64,000 nucleotides of DNA from Flavobacterium inviolabile (GTDB lineage Bacteria; Bacteroidota; Bacteroidia; Flavobacteriales; Flavobacteriaceae), in the NCBI RefSeq assembly GCF_013389455.1, contig NZ_CP058278.1:3782001-3846000 (forward strand). The letters run 5' to 3'. Position 1 is the stretch's first letter. Each line of letters opens with the position of its first letter. Positions 37,812-46,889 of this stretch are shown here, piece after piece. The notes under the pieces were generated by a model that worked only from the letters and a program-made list of their open reading frames with translations, was not told where the DNA came from and did no database searches. The position numbers and the translations under genes were made by a program.

Positions 37812-39611
37812 TTAGTCTATTTTGAAACGTTTTCTATCGTTTTCATTTAAGTAAATCTTACGTAAACGGATCGATTTTGGCGTAACTTCAACATACTCAT
37901 CTTTCTGGATATACTCCAAAGCTTCTTCTAATGAGAATTTGATAGCAGGAATGATTCTTGCTTTATCATCTGCTCCTGAAGAACGTACGTTTGTTAATTT
38001 TTTCGTTTTGGTAACGTTAACAACCATATCATCACCACGGGAGTTTTCACCAATTACCTGTCCTTCATAGATATCCTCGTTAGGATCTACGAAAAACTTA
38101 CCTCTGTCCTGTAATTTATCGATAGAATAAGGAATTGCTTTTCCGTTCTCCATAGAGATCAAAGATCCGTTTGTACGTCCAGGAATCTCTCCTTTGAATG
38201 GTTGGTATTCCAGGAAACGGTGTGACATAATTGCTTCACCGGCAGTAGCTGTAAGCAATTGATTTCTCAATCCGATAATACCACGGGATGGAATATTGAA
38301 TTTAATGATCATACGCTCCCCTTTTGGCTCCATGCTTAACATTTCACCTTTACGAACCGTTACAAACTCTACCGCTCTACCGGAAACGTTTTCTGGTAAG
38401 TCGATTGTTAATTCCTCGATCGGCTCACATTTAGCACCATCAATTTCTTTAATGATTACCTGCGGCTGACCAATTTGTAATTCATATCCTTCACGACGCA
38501 TTGTTTCAATCAATACAGACAAGTGCAATACACCACGACCGAAAACTAAAAATTTATCGGCACTGTCTGTTTCATTAACACGAAGTGCTAAGTTTTTCTC
38601 TAATTCTCTGTTTAATCTGTCTTTAATGTGACGGGAAGTTACAAACTTACCTTCTTTACCAAAGAACGGAGAGTCATTAATTGTGAACAACATACTCATT
38701 GTTGGCTCATCAATTGTAATAGACGCTAAAGCTTCCGGATTTTCAAAATCAGCAACAGTATCACCAATTTCAAATCCTTCAAGACCTACGATAGCACAAA
38801 TATCTCCTGCCACTACCTGCTCTACTTTCTTTCTTCCGATTCCTTCAAAAACGTGTAATTCTTTAATTTTAGATTTGATGATCTTACCATCTCTTTTCAC
38901 TAAAGATATATTCATTCCTTCTTTTAATTCTCCTCTTTGTAAACGACCGATAGCGATACGTCCTGTAAAGTTAGAGAAATCCAAAGAAGTGATTAACATC
39001 TGTGGAGTACCTTCAGATACTTTCGGGCTTGGAACGTGCTCCAAAACCATATCCAATAAAGGCTCAATGTTTTCAGTCTGATTTCTGAAGTCGGTTGACA
39101 TCCAGTTATTCTTTGCAGAACCGTAAACTGTAGGGAAGTCTAACTGCCATTCCTCAGCTCCTAATTCAAACATCAAGTCAAATACTTTTTCATGAACTTC
39201 TTCCGGAGTACAATTCTCTTTATCAACTTTGTTAACTACCACACATGGTTTTAAACCTAAATCGATTGCTTTCTGCAATACGAAACGAGTTTGCGGCATT
39301 GGTCCTTCAAAAGCATCCACCAATAACAACACACCATCCGCCATATTTAATACACGTTCTACCTCACCACCAAAATCCGCGTGGCCTGGAGTATCGATAA
39401 TATTAATTTTGGTTCCTTTATAGGTAACGGATACGTTTTTAGAAGTGATGGTAATTCCTCTTTCACGTTCTAAATCGTTGTTGTCAAGAATTAAATCTCC
39501 TGTGTTCTCGTTTTCACGGAACAACTGACAGTGATACATAATTTTGTCAACCAATGTTGTTTTACCGTGGTCAACGTGAGCGATAATTGCAATGTTTCTA
39601 ATAGAAGTCAT
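37812..39611 (-). CDS. typA: Translational GTPase TypA/BipA
   Basis: 599 residues. G1 [15 protein letters not shown]2 region [12 protein letters not shown]3 [21 protein letters not shown]4 NKVDKENC, followed by beta-barrel domain II ([18 protein letters not shown]), EF-G-like domains III and V ([15 protein letters not shown]) and the TypA-specific C-terminus ([32 protein letters not shown]). It is a ribosome-associated GTPase active in stress and low temperature. Length is standard. Stands alone between its own terminator and the rpsT gene. Confidence 0.96.
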   Translation of the reverse strand: MTSIRNIAIIAHVDHGKTTLVDKIMYHCQLFRENENTGDLILDNNDLERERGITITSKNVSVTYKGTKINIIDTPGHADFGGEVERVLNMADGVLLLVDAFEGPMPQTRFVLQKAIDLGLKPCVVVNKVDKENCTPEEVHEKVFDLMFELGAEEWQLDFPTVYGSAKNNWMSTDFRNQTENIEPLLDMVLEHVPSPKVSEGTPQMLITSLDFSNFTGRIAIGRLQRGELKEGMNISLVKRDGKIIKSKIKELHVFEGIGRKKVEQVVAGDICAIVGLEGFEIGDTVADFENPEALASITIDEPTMSMLFTINDSPFFGKEGKFVTSRHIKDRLNRELEKNLALRVNETDSADKFLVFGRGVLHLSVLIETMRREGYELQIGQPQVIIKEIDGAKCEPIEELTIDLPENVSGRAVEFVTVRKGEMLSMEPKGERMIIKFNIPSRGIIGLRNQLLTATAGEAIMSHRFLEYQPFKGEIPGRTNGSLISMENGKAIPYSIDKLQDRGKFFVDPNEDIYEGQVIGENSRGDDMVVNVTKTKKLTNVRSSGADDKARIIPAIKFSLEEALEYIQKDEYVEVTPKSIRLRKIYLNENDRKRFKID

Positions 39612-39710
39612 AAATAATTTTTGTGGGTGCGAAATTACAATTTATTTTTTATATAAACACACTAATTTTTAAGCAGTTAGCAAAAAATAACAAAATGATA
39701 ACAACAAAAA

Positions 39711-39732
39711 AAGCCCTCATGAAAGAGAGCTT
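39711..39732 (-). terminator. Terminator after rpsT
   Basis: On the minus strand AAGCTCTC pairs with GAGGGCTT (one wobble) around TTTCAT, followed by seven T. Confidence 0.75.
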
Positions 39733-39756
39733 AGTTATATTTCTGTCTAAACAACC

Positions 39757-40011
39757 TTATGCTAATTTAGCAACGTGCTTAGTTAATTTTGATTTTAAGT
39801 TAGAAGCTTTATTATCATGGATAATATTCTTCTTAGCTAATTTATCAATCATTGATACTACAGCAGACAACTTAGCAGAAGCCTCTGATTTATCAGTTGC
39901 AAGACGCAAAGCTTTGATTGCGTTACGAGTTGTTTTATGTTGGTATCTATTTAATACTCTTTTCTTTTCGTTGCTTCTGATTCTTTTTAAAGCTGACTTA
40001 TGATTTGCCAT
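39757..40011 (-). CDS. rpsT: 30S ribosomal protein S20
   Basis: 84 residues: MANHKSALKRIRSNEKKRVLN and the following helical basic sequence (TTRNAIKALRLATDKSEA, HDNKASNLKSKLTKHVAKLA) are characteristic of S20. It binds 16S rRNA early in 30S assembly. Located directly downstream of the tRNA-Glu array on the same strand, so transcription from the tRNA promoter could run into it. Confidence 0.95.
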   Translation of the reverse strand: MANHKSALKRIRSNEKKRVLNRYQHKTTRNAIKALRLATDKSEASAKLSAVVSMIDKLAKKNIIHDNKASNLKSKLTKHVAKLA

Positions 40012-40053
40012 TTTCTTAAATTGATTTAAGTCTTTTTACATTTCTTTTTTTCG

Positions 40054-40125
40054 TAGTCCGTAGGGGAATCGAACCCCTGTTACCAGGATGAAAACCTGGC
40101 GTCCTAACCCCTAGACGAACGGACC
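40054..40125 (-). tRNA. tRNA-Glu (TTC), copy 3 of the array in transcription order
   Basis: The reverse strand folds as a tRNA: acceptor GGTCCGT with ACGGACT, anticodon stem CCAGG/CCTGG with loop TTTTCAT (anticodon TTC) and T arm AGGGGTTCGATTCCCCT. The G1-T72 pair and discriminator A are as in other Bacteroidetes tRNA-Glu. Identical to the other two copies; no encoded CCA. Confidence 0.95.
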
Positions 40126-40168
40126 ATTTTGTTTCAATAAATTTCGTATTAACCGCGTAATACTTTCG

Positions 40169-40240
40169 TAGTCCGTAGGGGAATCGAACCCCTGTTACCA
40201 GGATGAAAACCTGGCGTCCTAACCCCTAGACGAACGGACC
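40169..40240 (-). tRNA. tRNA-Glu (TTC), middle copy
   Basis: Identical 72-nt sequence to its two neighbours, separated from them by 43 and 44 nt. Anticodon TTC in the loop TTTTCAT. Confidence 0.95.
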
Positions 40241-40284
40241 GTAATCTCAATAAAAACCGTATTAATCGCTTAATACTTTTTTTG

Positions 40285-40356
40285 TAGTCCGTAGGGGAAT
40301 CGAACCCCTGTTACCAGGATGAAAACCTGGCGTCCTAACCCCTAGACGAACGGACC
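40285..40356 (-). tRNA. tRNA-Glu (TTC), promoter-proximal copy
   Basis: Same sequence again. It lies directly downstream (minus strand) of a strong promoter at 40407-40378, so it is the first gene of the array. Confidence 0.95.
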
Positions 40357-40377
40357 TTTATTGCTTTATTGCGGATG

Positions 40378-40407
40378 CAAAAGTACAACATTTTTCCAAT
40401 CTCGCAA
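40378..40407 (-). promoter_or_regulatory. Promoter of the tRNA-Glu array
   Basis: TTG (40407-40405), 19 nt, TACTTTTG (40385-40378): full Bacteroidetes promoter on the minus strand. The first tRNA begins 21 nt further on, giving a short 5' leader. Confidence 0.75.
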
Positions 40408-40447
40408 GAACAACTTTATTTTTTTTTACTTTTTTTTCACTTTTTTT

Positions 40448-41926
40448 CTAATAGGCCTTGGCAAACAGCACTCTACCTTTTGAAGGAGAACCTGTAAAAA
40501 CACAAATTCCTTCCTCTTCTTTACGATCTAACGCGATACAACGTATTGTTGCCTTCGTAAGTTCTTTAATGCGTTCTTCGGTAGCAGCTGTCCCATCCCA
40601 GTGTGCAGACACGAATCCGCCCTTGTTTTCAAGAACCTCTTTAAACTCCTCAAAACTGTTCACTTCCGTGATATGCGTATCTCTGTAATTCAGGGAACGG
40701 GTAAACATTTCCTCCTGGATTGTCTCCAACAGGTTCTGTAAATACCCGGCAATACCTTCTTTAGAAACCACCTCTTTTGTTAAAGTATCCCGTCTTGCCA
40801 CTTCGTAAGTTCCGTTTTCCAGATCATTCGGACCAATAGCAATACGCACCGGCACTCCTTTCAATTCGTACTCATTGAATTTCCATCCCGGTTTATGCGT
40901 CGTTCTGTCGTCATATTTAACCGAAATCTTCAATTTGCGCAATTGCTTCACCAGATCATTAACCTGGGCGGAAATCGCCTCTAATTGCTCATCGGTTCTA
41001 TGTATAGGCACAATCACCACCTGGATAGGCGCTAAATTTGGCGGTAAAACCAATCCGTTATCATCGGAATGCGTCATTACCAAAGCCCCCATTAAACGGG
41101 TCGAAACCCCCCATGAAGTACCCCAAACGTGCTCCAGCTTTCCTTCGGCATTTGAAAACTTAACATCAAAAGCTTTAGCAAAATTCTGCCCTAAGAAATG
41201 GGAAGTTCCTGCTTGTAACGCTTTTCCATCCTGCATTAAAGCTTCAATACAATAGGTTTCTTCTGCTCCTGCAAAACGTTCTGTTTCCGTCTTCACTCCT
41301 TTCACAACCGGAATGGCCATAAAGTTCTCTACAAAATCAGCATACACATCCATCATCTGTACTGATTCTGCCAGTGCTTCCTGTTTGGTAGCATGAGCGG
41401 TATGCCCTTCCTGCCATAAAAACTCTGCCGTACGCAAAAACAAACGGGTTCTCATTTCCCAACGCACCACATTTGCCCATTGGTTTATCAATAACGGCAA
41501 GTCACGGTACGATTGCACCCAACCTTTATAAGTACTCCAGATAATAGCTTCACTGGTAGGACGAACAATTAATTCCTCTTCCAGTTTTGCATTCGGATCT
41601 ACTATTAATTTTCCTTTATTCTCAGGATCGTTAGTCAGCCTGTAATGGGTTACTATCGCGCATTCTTTCGCAAATCCTTCTGCATTTTTCTCTTCTGCTT
41701 CAAACATGCTCTTCGGAACAAACAAGGGGAAATAAGCATTCTGGTGTCCAGTCTCTTTAAACATTCTGTCTAATTCTGCTTGCATTTTTTCCCATATAGC
41801 ATAACCGTAGGGCTTAATAACCATACACCCTCTAACACCGGAGTTCTCCGCTAAATCTGCTTTGACAACCAGTTCGTTATACCATTTCGAATAATCTTCC
41901 GATCGTTTTGTTAAGTTCTTACTCAT
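40448..41926 (-). CDS. proS: Prolyl-tRNA synthetase (ProS type 3, archaeal/eukaryotic-like)
   Basis: 492 residues, with the short ProS form lacking the editing insertion of the E. coli enzyme. Class II motifs: [79 protein letters not shown] (motif 2), and [24 protein letters not shown] (motif 3). The anticodon-binding domain and C-terminal zinc-type region ([32 protein letters not shown]) follow. It charges tRNA-Pro in the cytoplasm. A strong promoter lies at 42007-41980. Confidence 0.95.
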   Translation of the reverse strand: MSKNLTKRSEDYSKWYNELVVKADLAENSGVRGCMVIKPYGYAIWEKMQAELDRMFKETGHQNAYFPLFVPKSMFEAEEKNAEGFAKECAIVTHYRLTNDPENKGKLIVDPNAKLEEELIVRPTSEAIIWSTYKGWVQSYRDLPLLINQWANVVRWEMRTRLFLRTAEFLWQEGHTAHATKQEALAESVQMMDVYADFVENFMAIPVVKGVKTETERFAGAEETYCIEALMQDGKALQAGTSHFLGQNFAKAFDVKFSNAEGKLEHVWGTSWGVSTRLMGALVMTHSDDNGLVLPPNLAPIQVVIVPIHRTDEQLEAISAQVNDLVKQLRKLKISVKYDDRTTHKPGWKFNEYELKGVPVRIAIGPNDLENGTYEVARRDTLTKEVVSKEGIAGYLQNLLETIQEEMFTRSLNYRDTHITEVNSFEEFKEVLENKGGFVSAHWDGTAATEERIKELTKATIRCIALDRKEEEGICVFTGSPSKGRVLFAKAY

Positions 41927-41979
41927 TTTTATCAGTTTGGCACAAATATTGTTTAACTTATTTTAACTAAATAGTTTGG

Positions 41980-42007
41980 CAAAACTAACTATTTTTGTGT
42001 TGTCCAA
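41980..42007 (-). promoter_or_regulatory. Promoter of proS
   Basis: On the minus strand TTG (42007-42005), 17 nt, TAGTTTTG (41987-41980), about 54 nt ahead of the proS ATG. It overlaps a plus-strand TATTTTTG at 41990-41997 that would serve the divergent lipoprotein gene. Confidence 0.7.
41990..41997 (+). promoter_or_regulatory. -7 element TATTTTTG for the lipoprotein gene
   Basis: Perfect TAnnTTTG, 30 nt ahead of the ATG at 42028, in the spacer of the divergent proS promoter. No -33 TTG at the expected distance. Confidence 0.45.
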
Positions 42008-42027
42008 CAATAAAAATACCTAGAGAT

Positions 42028-43113
42028 ATGAAAACTTATTACCTATCCAACAGAAAAATATCCATTTACGCAGTAATTGGATTAGTCGGACTTTTGGCTT
42101 CGTCCTGTGGCTCCTATCAAAACTCGTCTTATTATGACAATGACGGGGTTTACGGTTCAGAACGACCAAGAAGAGAATACAACAACAGATACAGTGAGCA
42201 AAACATGGCTCAGTCGACCAATTACAAAGATTATTTCAGTGACCTTCAAAAAGACGCTAATAACGGTATTTTTACAGATGTGGACAGCTATACATCACAA
42301 GGTCAGGACTCTGTTTCCAATTACAATAATAACAACAATCAGAATCAATATGCCAATACAACCGGGTATGCCGGCTGGGGCGAAAATTCAAGCAATATAA
42401 CCGTTAACGTTTACAACAACGATCCCTGGTACTGGAACAGAGGTTACTGGAATTCCTGGTATACTCCTTACTATGGCGGTTACTACGGCTCCGGATGGGG
42501 CTGGGGTGTTGGTTTAGGATGGGGATGGAATTCCTGGTACGGTCCAAACTGGGGCTGGGGATGGAACTCCTGGTATGGCCCGGGATGGGGTTGGAACAAC
42601 TATTACTACGGAAACGGATGGTATAACGGTTACTACCGAAATGACAGAGTATACAATGCCGGTCCGAGAGGCGGTTCTGCTTACTATAACGGAAGATACA
42701 ACAACGGTACCTATGGCACCCGAAATTATTCATCCAGCAGAAATGTAGACTTTAACAATACCCGTAATTACAATAGCGGTACCCGAAACTATAACAGTGG
42801 CACCCGTAACTATAACAATACCGGAACCAGAGATTACAACTCCGGCGGAACCCGTAATTACAACAATAGTGGCACAAGAGATTATAACACCAATTCCGGC
42901 ACCCGAAACTATAACAACAGTAACAGTTCCGGAACCCGTAACTACAACTATAACAACTCCAGCAATAACAGCGGAACGCGTAACAACAACTATTCCGCTC
43001 CATCGAGAAGCTACAATTCCGGAGGAAGTTTCGGAGGCTCCAGAGGTGGCGGAAGCTACGGCGGTGGCGGTGGTGGAACCCGATCCGGAGGCGGCGGAGG
43101 CGGCAGACGTTAA
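42028..43113 (+). CDS. Low-complexity Gly/Tyr/Asn/Trp-rich lipoprotein
   Basis: 361 residues from the ATG at 42028; the frame opens 11 codons earlier with no better start. A signal helix ends at a lipobox LASSC (C27). Residues about 110-200 are very rich in Trp, Gly and Tyr (WGWGVGLGWGWNSWYGPNWG-type text), residues about 215-320 are imperfect repeats of GTRNYN with Asn/Ser spacers, and the last 35 are Gly-rich, ending GGGGGGRR. No catalytic domain. Likely anchored in the outer membrane as an adhesive or matrix-like surface protein; function unknown. The unit is divergent from proS and 31 nt ahead of a FadL-type porin gene. Relatives are often misnamed after the neighbouring proS. Confidence 0.7.
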   Translation: MKTYYLSNRKISIYAVIGLVGLLASSCGSYQNSSYYDNDGVYGSERPRREYNNRYSEQNMAQSTNYKDYFSDLQKDANNGIFTDVDSYTSQGQDSVSNYNNNNNQNQYANTTGYAGWGENSSNITVNVYNNDPWYWNRGYWNSWYTPYYGGYYGSGWGWGVGLGWGWNSWYGPNWGWGWNSWYGPGWGWNNYYYGNGWYNGYYRNDRVYNAGPRGGSAYYNGRYNNGTYGTRNYSSSRNVDFNNTRNYNSGTRNYNSGTRNYNNTGTRDYNSGGTRNYNNSGTRDYNTNSGTRNYNNSNSSGTRNYNYNNSSNNSGTRNNNYSAPSRSYNSGGSFGGSRGGGSYGGGGGGTRSGGGGGGRR

Positions 43114-43144
43114 TAATCCCTATAAGCTATAAAGTCAAAATCCC

Positions 43145-44671
43145 ATGAAAAAACATATAGTAACAGCTATTGTTGCCTTATCGGCAACAATAGCATCAGC
43201 ACAAGAGCTAGCTCCTGCAGACGGATTGCGCTATGCGATTGACAATCTAAACGGTACAGCACGATTCCGCGCGATGAGCGGTGCTTTCGGAGCTGTTGGA
43301 GGTGATCTCTCTGCGATTCACGTAAATCCTGCCGGTGGCGCCATATTCAATTACAATACCGCTACCGTTACCCTGAGCAGCTACAACACTAAAAACAATG
43401 CCCGTTATTTTGGCACGAATACTTCCGATAACAAAAGTACCCTGGACCTGAATCAGGCAGGTGGCATTTTTGTATTCGACAACCATAACCCGAACAGCGG
43501 ATGGAACAAATTTACCTTTGCCATTAATTATGACAATGCCAATAATTTTGACAATGCCATCACTTTCAGAGGTACCGGAAACCGTTCTATAGACCAGTAT
43601 TTCCTGAATCAGGCTAACGGACTGCCCGTAGGCGTTATCGACAACAACTATCGTTACGACCAGCTGTCTTTCCAGGATCAGCAGGCATTATTAGCATACC
43701 AGACGTATATTATCGACACCAGTACGCTTCCGCTTGATCCTAACAACCCGAATTATATTTCGGGCGTGCCTAACACCGGCAGCTATGCCCATACCAATTA
43801 TGTTTCCACAAACGGCTACAACGGTAAACTGGCTTTCAACTTTGCAACGTCTTATAACGACAAACTTTATCTGGGGATTAACCTGAATGCTCATTTTACC
43901 GATTATACCAAAAATTCAACGGTTTACGAATCAAACAACGGCCCTGTTAATACCGATCCGGGAAGAGCCACAGTACGCCAGATCCAGTTTAACAACGACA
44001 TGCACACTTACGGAAGCGGATTCTCTTTCAATTTGGGTGCCATTGCAAAAGTAACCGACGAATTACGTTTAGGAGTATCTTACGAATCGCCTACCTGGTA
44101 CCGTTTGACCGATGAATTAGCGCAAAGTATTTCCACGAATTACACGACAAACAATTCCGGAACAAACACAGCGGGATATGCATCGCTAAACCCGAACATC
44201 ATTAACGTTTACCCGACCTATACTTTACAGACTCCTGGTAAATTCACCGGAAGTTTAGCGTATATCTTTGGCAAAACCGGATTGATCAGTTTTGATTACG
44301 GCATAAAAGATTACAGCAATATTGCTTTCAAACCGAACAACTCCTATAACAGTTCTTTAAACGATATTTATTCCAATACACTTCGCAGTGCACAGGAATT
44401 CCGGGTGGGTGCAGAATATAAAATCAAACAGGTAAGCCTTCGCGGCGGGTATCGTTTTGAACAAAGCCCATACAAAGACGAACAGGTTATCGGCGACTTA
44501 AAAAGTTATTCCGGCGGTATCGGTTATAACTTCGGCTCTGCCCGTTTAGACCTTTCCTATACGCATACCCAAAGAGATATGGATGTTTCCTTACTTTCCA
44601 GCATGACCGATTCTGCAAGAGTGAACAGTAAAATAAACAACATCAGTCTTTCTTATACCATAGGTTTTTAA
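43145..44671 (+). CDS. OmpP1/FadL/TodX-family outer-membrane transporter
   Basis: 508 residues, signal peptide MKKHIVTAIVALSATIASAQ. The start of the mature protein (APADGLRYAIDNLNGTARFRAMSGAFGAVGGDLSAIHVNPAG) is the FadL/OmpP1 hatch-domain signature. The remainder alternates as a 14-strand beta-barrel: IAKVTDELRLGVSYESPTWY, GKFTGSLAYIFGKTGLISFDY, RVGAEYKIKQVSLRGGYRFE and a terminal aromatic strand ending LSYTIGF. Such proteins import hydrophobic molecules. Encoded 31 nt after the lipoprotein gene, and followed by a terminator at 44695. Confidence 0.88.
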   Translation: MKKHIVTAIVALSATIASAQELAPADGLRYAIDNLNGTARFRAMSGAFGAVGGDLSAIHVNPAGGAIFNYNTATVTLSSYNTKNNARYFGTNTSDNKSTLDLNQAGGIFVFDNHNPNSGWNKFTFAINYDNANNFDNAITFRGTGNRSIDQYFLNQANGLPVGVIDNNYRYDQLSFQDQQALLAYQTYIIDTSTLPLDPNNPNYISGVPNTGSYAHTNYVSTNGYNGKLAFNFATSYNDKLYLGINLNAHFTDYTKNSTVYESNNGPVNTDPGRATVRQIQFNNDMHTYGSGFSFNLGAIAKVTDELRLGVSYESPTWYRLTDELAQSISTNYTTNNSGTNTAGYASLNPNIINVYPTYTLQTPGKFTGSLAYIFGKTGLISFDYGIKDYSNIAFKPNNSYNSSLNDIYSNTLRSAQEFRVGAEYKIKQVSLRGGYRFEQSPYKDEQVIGDLKSYSGGIGYNFGSARLDLSYTHTQRDMDVSLLSSMTDSARVNSKINNISLSYTIGF

Positions 44672-44694
44672 AAATAAACCCTGAAAAATACCCG

Positions 44695-44718
44695 AAAGCC
44701 GCTCACAAAGCGGCTTTT
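44695..44718 (+). terminator. Terminator after the FadL-like gene
   Basis: AAAGCCGCT pairs with AGCGGCTTT around CACAA, followed by T. Confidence 0.8.
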
Positions 44719-44797
44719 TCATTGAATAATACGCTTAGAACCAAACGAAATCTTCATAAATTTTATAAAACGATGATGCTTCTAATTATAAAAAGCG

Positions 44798-44805
44798 TAA
44801 TTTTG
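44798..44805 (+). promoter_or_regulatory. -7 element TAATTTTG for rimO
   Basis: Perfect TAnnTTTG, 21 nt ahead of the ATG at 44826. No clear -33 element. Confidence 0.45.
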
Positions 44806-44825
44806 CACTCCAATTTTACAATTAT

Positions 44826-46142
44826 ATGAGAACCAAGTCTTTAAAGAAAAACAAAATCAATGTAATCACTTTAGGATGTTCAAAAAATGTATACGACAGT
44901 GAAGTTCTGATGGGGCAGTTAAAAGCCAGCGGAAAAGAGGTCGAGCATGAAGCACCTAAAAATGATGAAGGGAACATTATTGTAATCAACACCTGTGGAT
45001 TTATCAATAATGCAAAAGAAGAATCCATCAATACGATTTTGGAATACGTTGACAAAAAAGAACAAGGTATTGTAGACAAAGTTTTTGTTACCGGATGTTT
45101 GTCAGAACGTTACCGTCCGGATCTGGAAAAAGAAATCCCGGATGTGGACCGTTATTTCGGAACAACCGAATTGCCCTTATTATTAAAAGCTTTAGGAGCC
45201 GATTATAAACACGAATTATTAGGAGAACGTTTAACCACTACTCCGAAGAATTTCGCCTATTTGAAAATTGCCGAAGGTTGTGACCGTCCCTGCAGTTTCT
45301 GTGCGATTCCTATCATGAGAGGAAAACACGTTTCCCAGCCAATTGAAAAACTGGTAAAAGAAGCCGAAGGTCTGGCTGCCAAAGGCGTAAAAGAACTGAT
45401 CCTGATCGCTCAGGATTTAACCTATTACGGTCTGGATCTATACAAAAAAAGAAACCTTGCCGAATTACTGGAAAACCTGATTAAAGTAGAAGGTATCGAA
45501 TGGATCCGTCTGCATTATGCATTCCCGACAGGTTTCCCGATGGATGTTCTGGATCTGATGAAAAAAGAGCCGAAAATCTGTAATTATATCGACATTCCGT
45601 TACAGCATATTTCCGATAACATTTTAAAATCGATGCGTCGTGGTACCACTTATGAGAAAACGACCAGACTTTTAAAAGACTTCCGCGAAGCCGTTCCGGG
45701 AATGGCTATCCGTACCACACTGATTGTGGGATATCCAGGCGAAACGGAAGAAGACTTCCAGATCCTGAAAAACTGGGTAGAAGAAATGCGTTTTGAGCGT
45801 TTGGGCTGTTTTGCTTATTCGCATGAAGAAAACACCCATGCTTACCTGCTGGAAGACGATGTTCCGGAAGAAGTAAAACAACAGCGTGCTGCCGAGATCA
45901 TGGACATTCAGGCGCAGATTTCATGGGATTTGAACCAGGAAAAAATCGGACAGACTTTCCGTTGTATCATCGACAGAAAAGAAGGCGGTTATTTCATTGG
46001 CCGTACCGAATTTGACAGCCCGGATGTTGACAACGAAGTTTTAATTGACGCCACACAGTTCTATTTAAAAACCGGTGATTTTGCAACTATAAAAATCATT
46101 GATGCTACCGAGTTTGACCTATACGGAGAACCGGTACAATAA
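44826..46142 (+). CDS. rimO: Ribosomal protein S12 methylthiotransferase
   Basis: 438 residues. N-terminal MTTase cluster cysteines C18, C57 and C91; radical SAM CX3CX2C C152/C156/C159 in EGCDRPCSFCAIPIMRGKHVS; TRAM-type C-terminus from about residue 370 (IGQTFRCIIDRKEGGYFIGR, PDVDNEV). All six cysteines are intact, and the protein matches RimO rather than MiaB. It adds a methylthio group to an aspartate of ribosomal protein S12. Cytoplasmic, iron-sulfur dependent. A strong terminator follows. Confidence 0.92.
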   Translation: MRTKSLKKNKINVITLGCSKNVYDSEVLMGQLKASGKEVEHEAPKNDEGNIIVINTCGFINNAKEESINTILEYVDKKEQGIVDKVFVTGCLSERYRPDLEKEIPDVDRYFGTTELPLLLKALGADYKHELLGERLTTTPKNFAYLKIAEGCDRPCSFCAIPIMRGKHVSQPIEKLVKEAEGLAAKGVKELILIAQDLTYYGLDLYKKRNLAELLENLIKVEGIEWIRLHYAFPTGFPMDVLDLMKKEPKICNYIDIPLQHISDNILKSMRRGTTYEKTTRLLKDFREAVPGMAIRTTLIVGYPGETEEDFQILKNWVEEMRFERLGCFAYSHEENTHAYLLEDDVPEEVKQQRAAEIMDIQAQISWDLNQEKIGQTFRCIIDRKEGGYFIGRTEFDSPDVDNEVLIDATQFYLKTGDFATIKIIDATEFDLYGEPVQ

Positions 46143-46160
46143 GATCTCACAATAAATAAA

Positions 46161-46193
46161 AACCGCCTGTAAAATTTACAGGCGGTTTTTTTA
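46161..46193 (+). terminator. Terminator after rimO
   Basis: AAACCGCCTGTAAA is followed almost at once by TTTACAGGCGGTTT and T; the inner A-T pairs open to give a workable loop. Confidence 0.85.
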
Positions 46194-46251
46194 TAACCTC
46201 AACTCAAAATATAATTATCAGGAACTGCCGGCATCCGGCGGTTCAAAAAAG

Positions 46252-46288
46252 AAAACAGTTTAAAGTAACTAACCCCTTAAACTGTTTT
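46252..46288 (-). terminator. Terminator after the DUF1573 gene
   Basis: A perfect 12-bp stem (AAAACAGTTTAA with TTAAACTGTTTT) and a 13-nt loop; the minus strand continues CTTTTTT. Located 27 nt past the DUF1573 stop. Confidence 0.65.
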
Positions 46289-46314
46289 ACAACATTAAAT
46301 CTAATAATTATGAA

Positions 46315-46719
46315 CTAGATAACAGTTCCTTTAAATACCAACACTTTTGGTGCCTCTTCAGCATTTGTAGTAACTGTTACTGTTTTTGTAAATACTCCTT
46401 TAGCAGCAGCATTGAAAGTAGCTGTAATTTTAGCTGTTTCATTTGGAGCTACCGGAGATTTTGTATAATCTGTAGCTGTACATCCGCAAGAAGCTTTTAC
46501 ATTTGTGATGATTACAGCTGTTTTTCCTGTGTTTTTAAATTCGAAATCAATTTTTACTGGTTTCCCCTGAGGAATTTCACCCAATTCAACTGTTTCTGCT
46601 TTCCATTGTACCGGAGAACCAACAATTGTTTTTACCGTTTCAGCCGTTTTAACCGGGTTAACAGAAAAAGACATTAAACCTAATGTTAAAGCCAAAATTG
46701 AAAGTTTGATAATTTTCAT
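46315..46719 (-). CDS. Secreted DUF1573 protein
   Basis: 134 residues, signal peptide MKIIKLSILALTLGLMSFS. The mature part has one Ig-like DUF1573 domain: LGEIPQGKPVKIDFEFKNTGKTAVIITNVKASCGCTATDYTKSPVAPNETAKITATF, with the conserved CGCT pair. These proteins are periplasmic or surface-associated in Bacteroidetes; function unknown. Single gene, flanked by hairpins and by a perfect -7 element (46772-46765). Confidence 0.85.
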   Translation of the reverse strand: MKIIKLSILALTLGLMSFSVNPVKTAETVKTIVGSPVQWKAETVELGEIPQGKPVKIDFEFKNTGKTAVIITNVKASCGCTATDYTKSPVAPNETAKITATFNAAAKGVFTKTVTVTTNAEEAPKVLVFKGTVI

Positions 46720-46764
46720 AATTTTTTATTTTATATGGTTATTTATAGTTTTGATTACCTGATT

Positions 46765-46772
46765 CAAATGTA
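46765..46772 (-). promoter_or_regulatory. -7 element TACATTTG for the DUF1573 gene
   Basis: Perfect TAnnTTTG on the minus strand, 45 nt ahead of the ATG at 46719. No -33 TTG. Confidence 0.45.
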
Positions 46773-46889
46773 TTTCAGTCTTTTTAAATCAGCTGTTAAC
46801 CGTTTTCAAATGTTTGTTAACGACTTGTTAACAGCGCGAAAAAAGTTTTTTTTTCAGTAATATTACACTTCTAAAATCTATTGTATATT

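Noticed and set aside
40054..40356. Three 72-nt direct repeats with 43-44 nt spacers, resembling a short CRISPR array
   Set aside because: The repeats fold as complete tRNA-Glu genes with a TTC anticodon, the spacers are related to each other, and there are no cas genes.
42028..43113. Lipoprotein as a second prolyl-tRNA synthetase-related gene
   Set aside because: No synthetase motif is present; it is a low-complexity lipoprotein that only neighbours proS.
42404..43132. Overlapping long frames in the lipoprotein gene on both strands
   Set aside because: They are products of the repetitive codon pattern, with compositions such as Cys/Tyr/Arg or Thr/Pro repeats and no start context.
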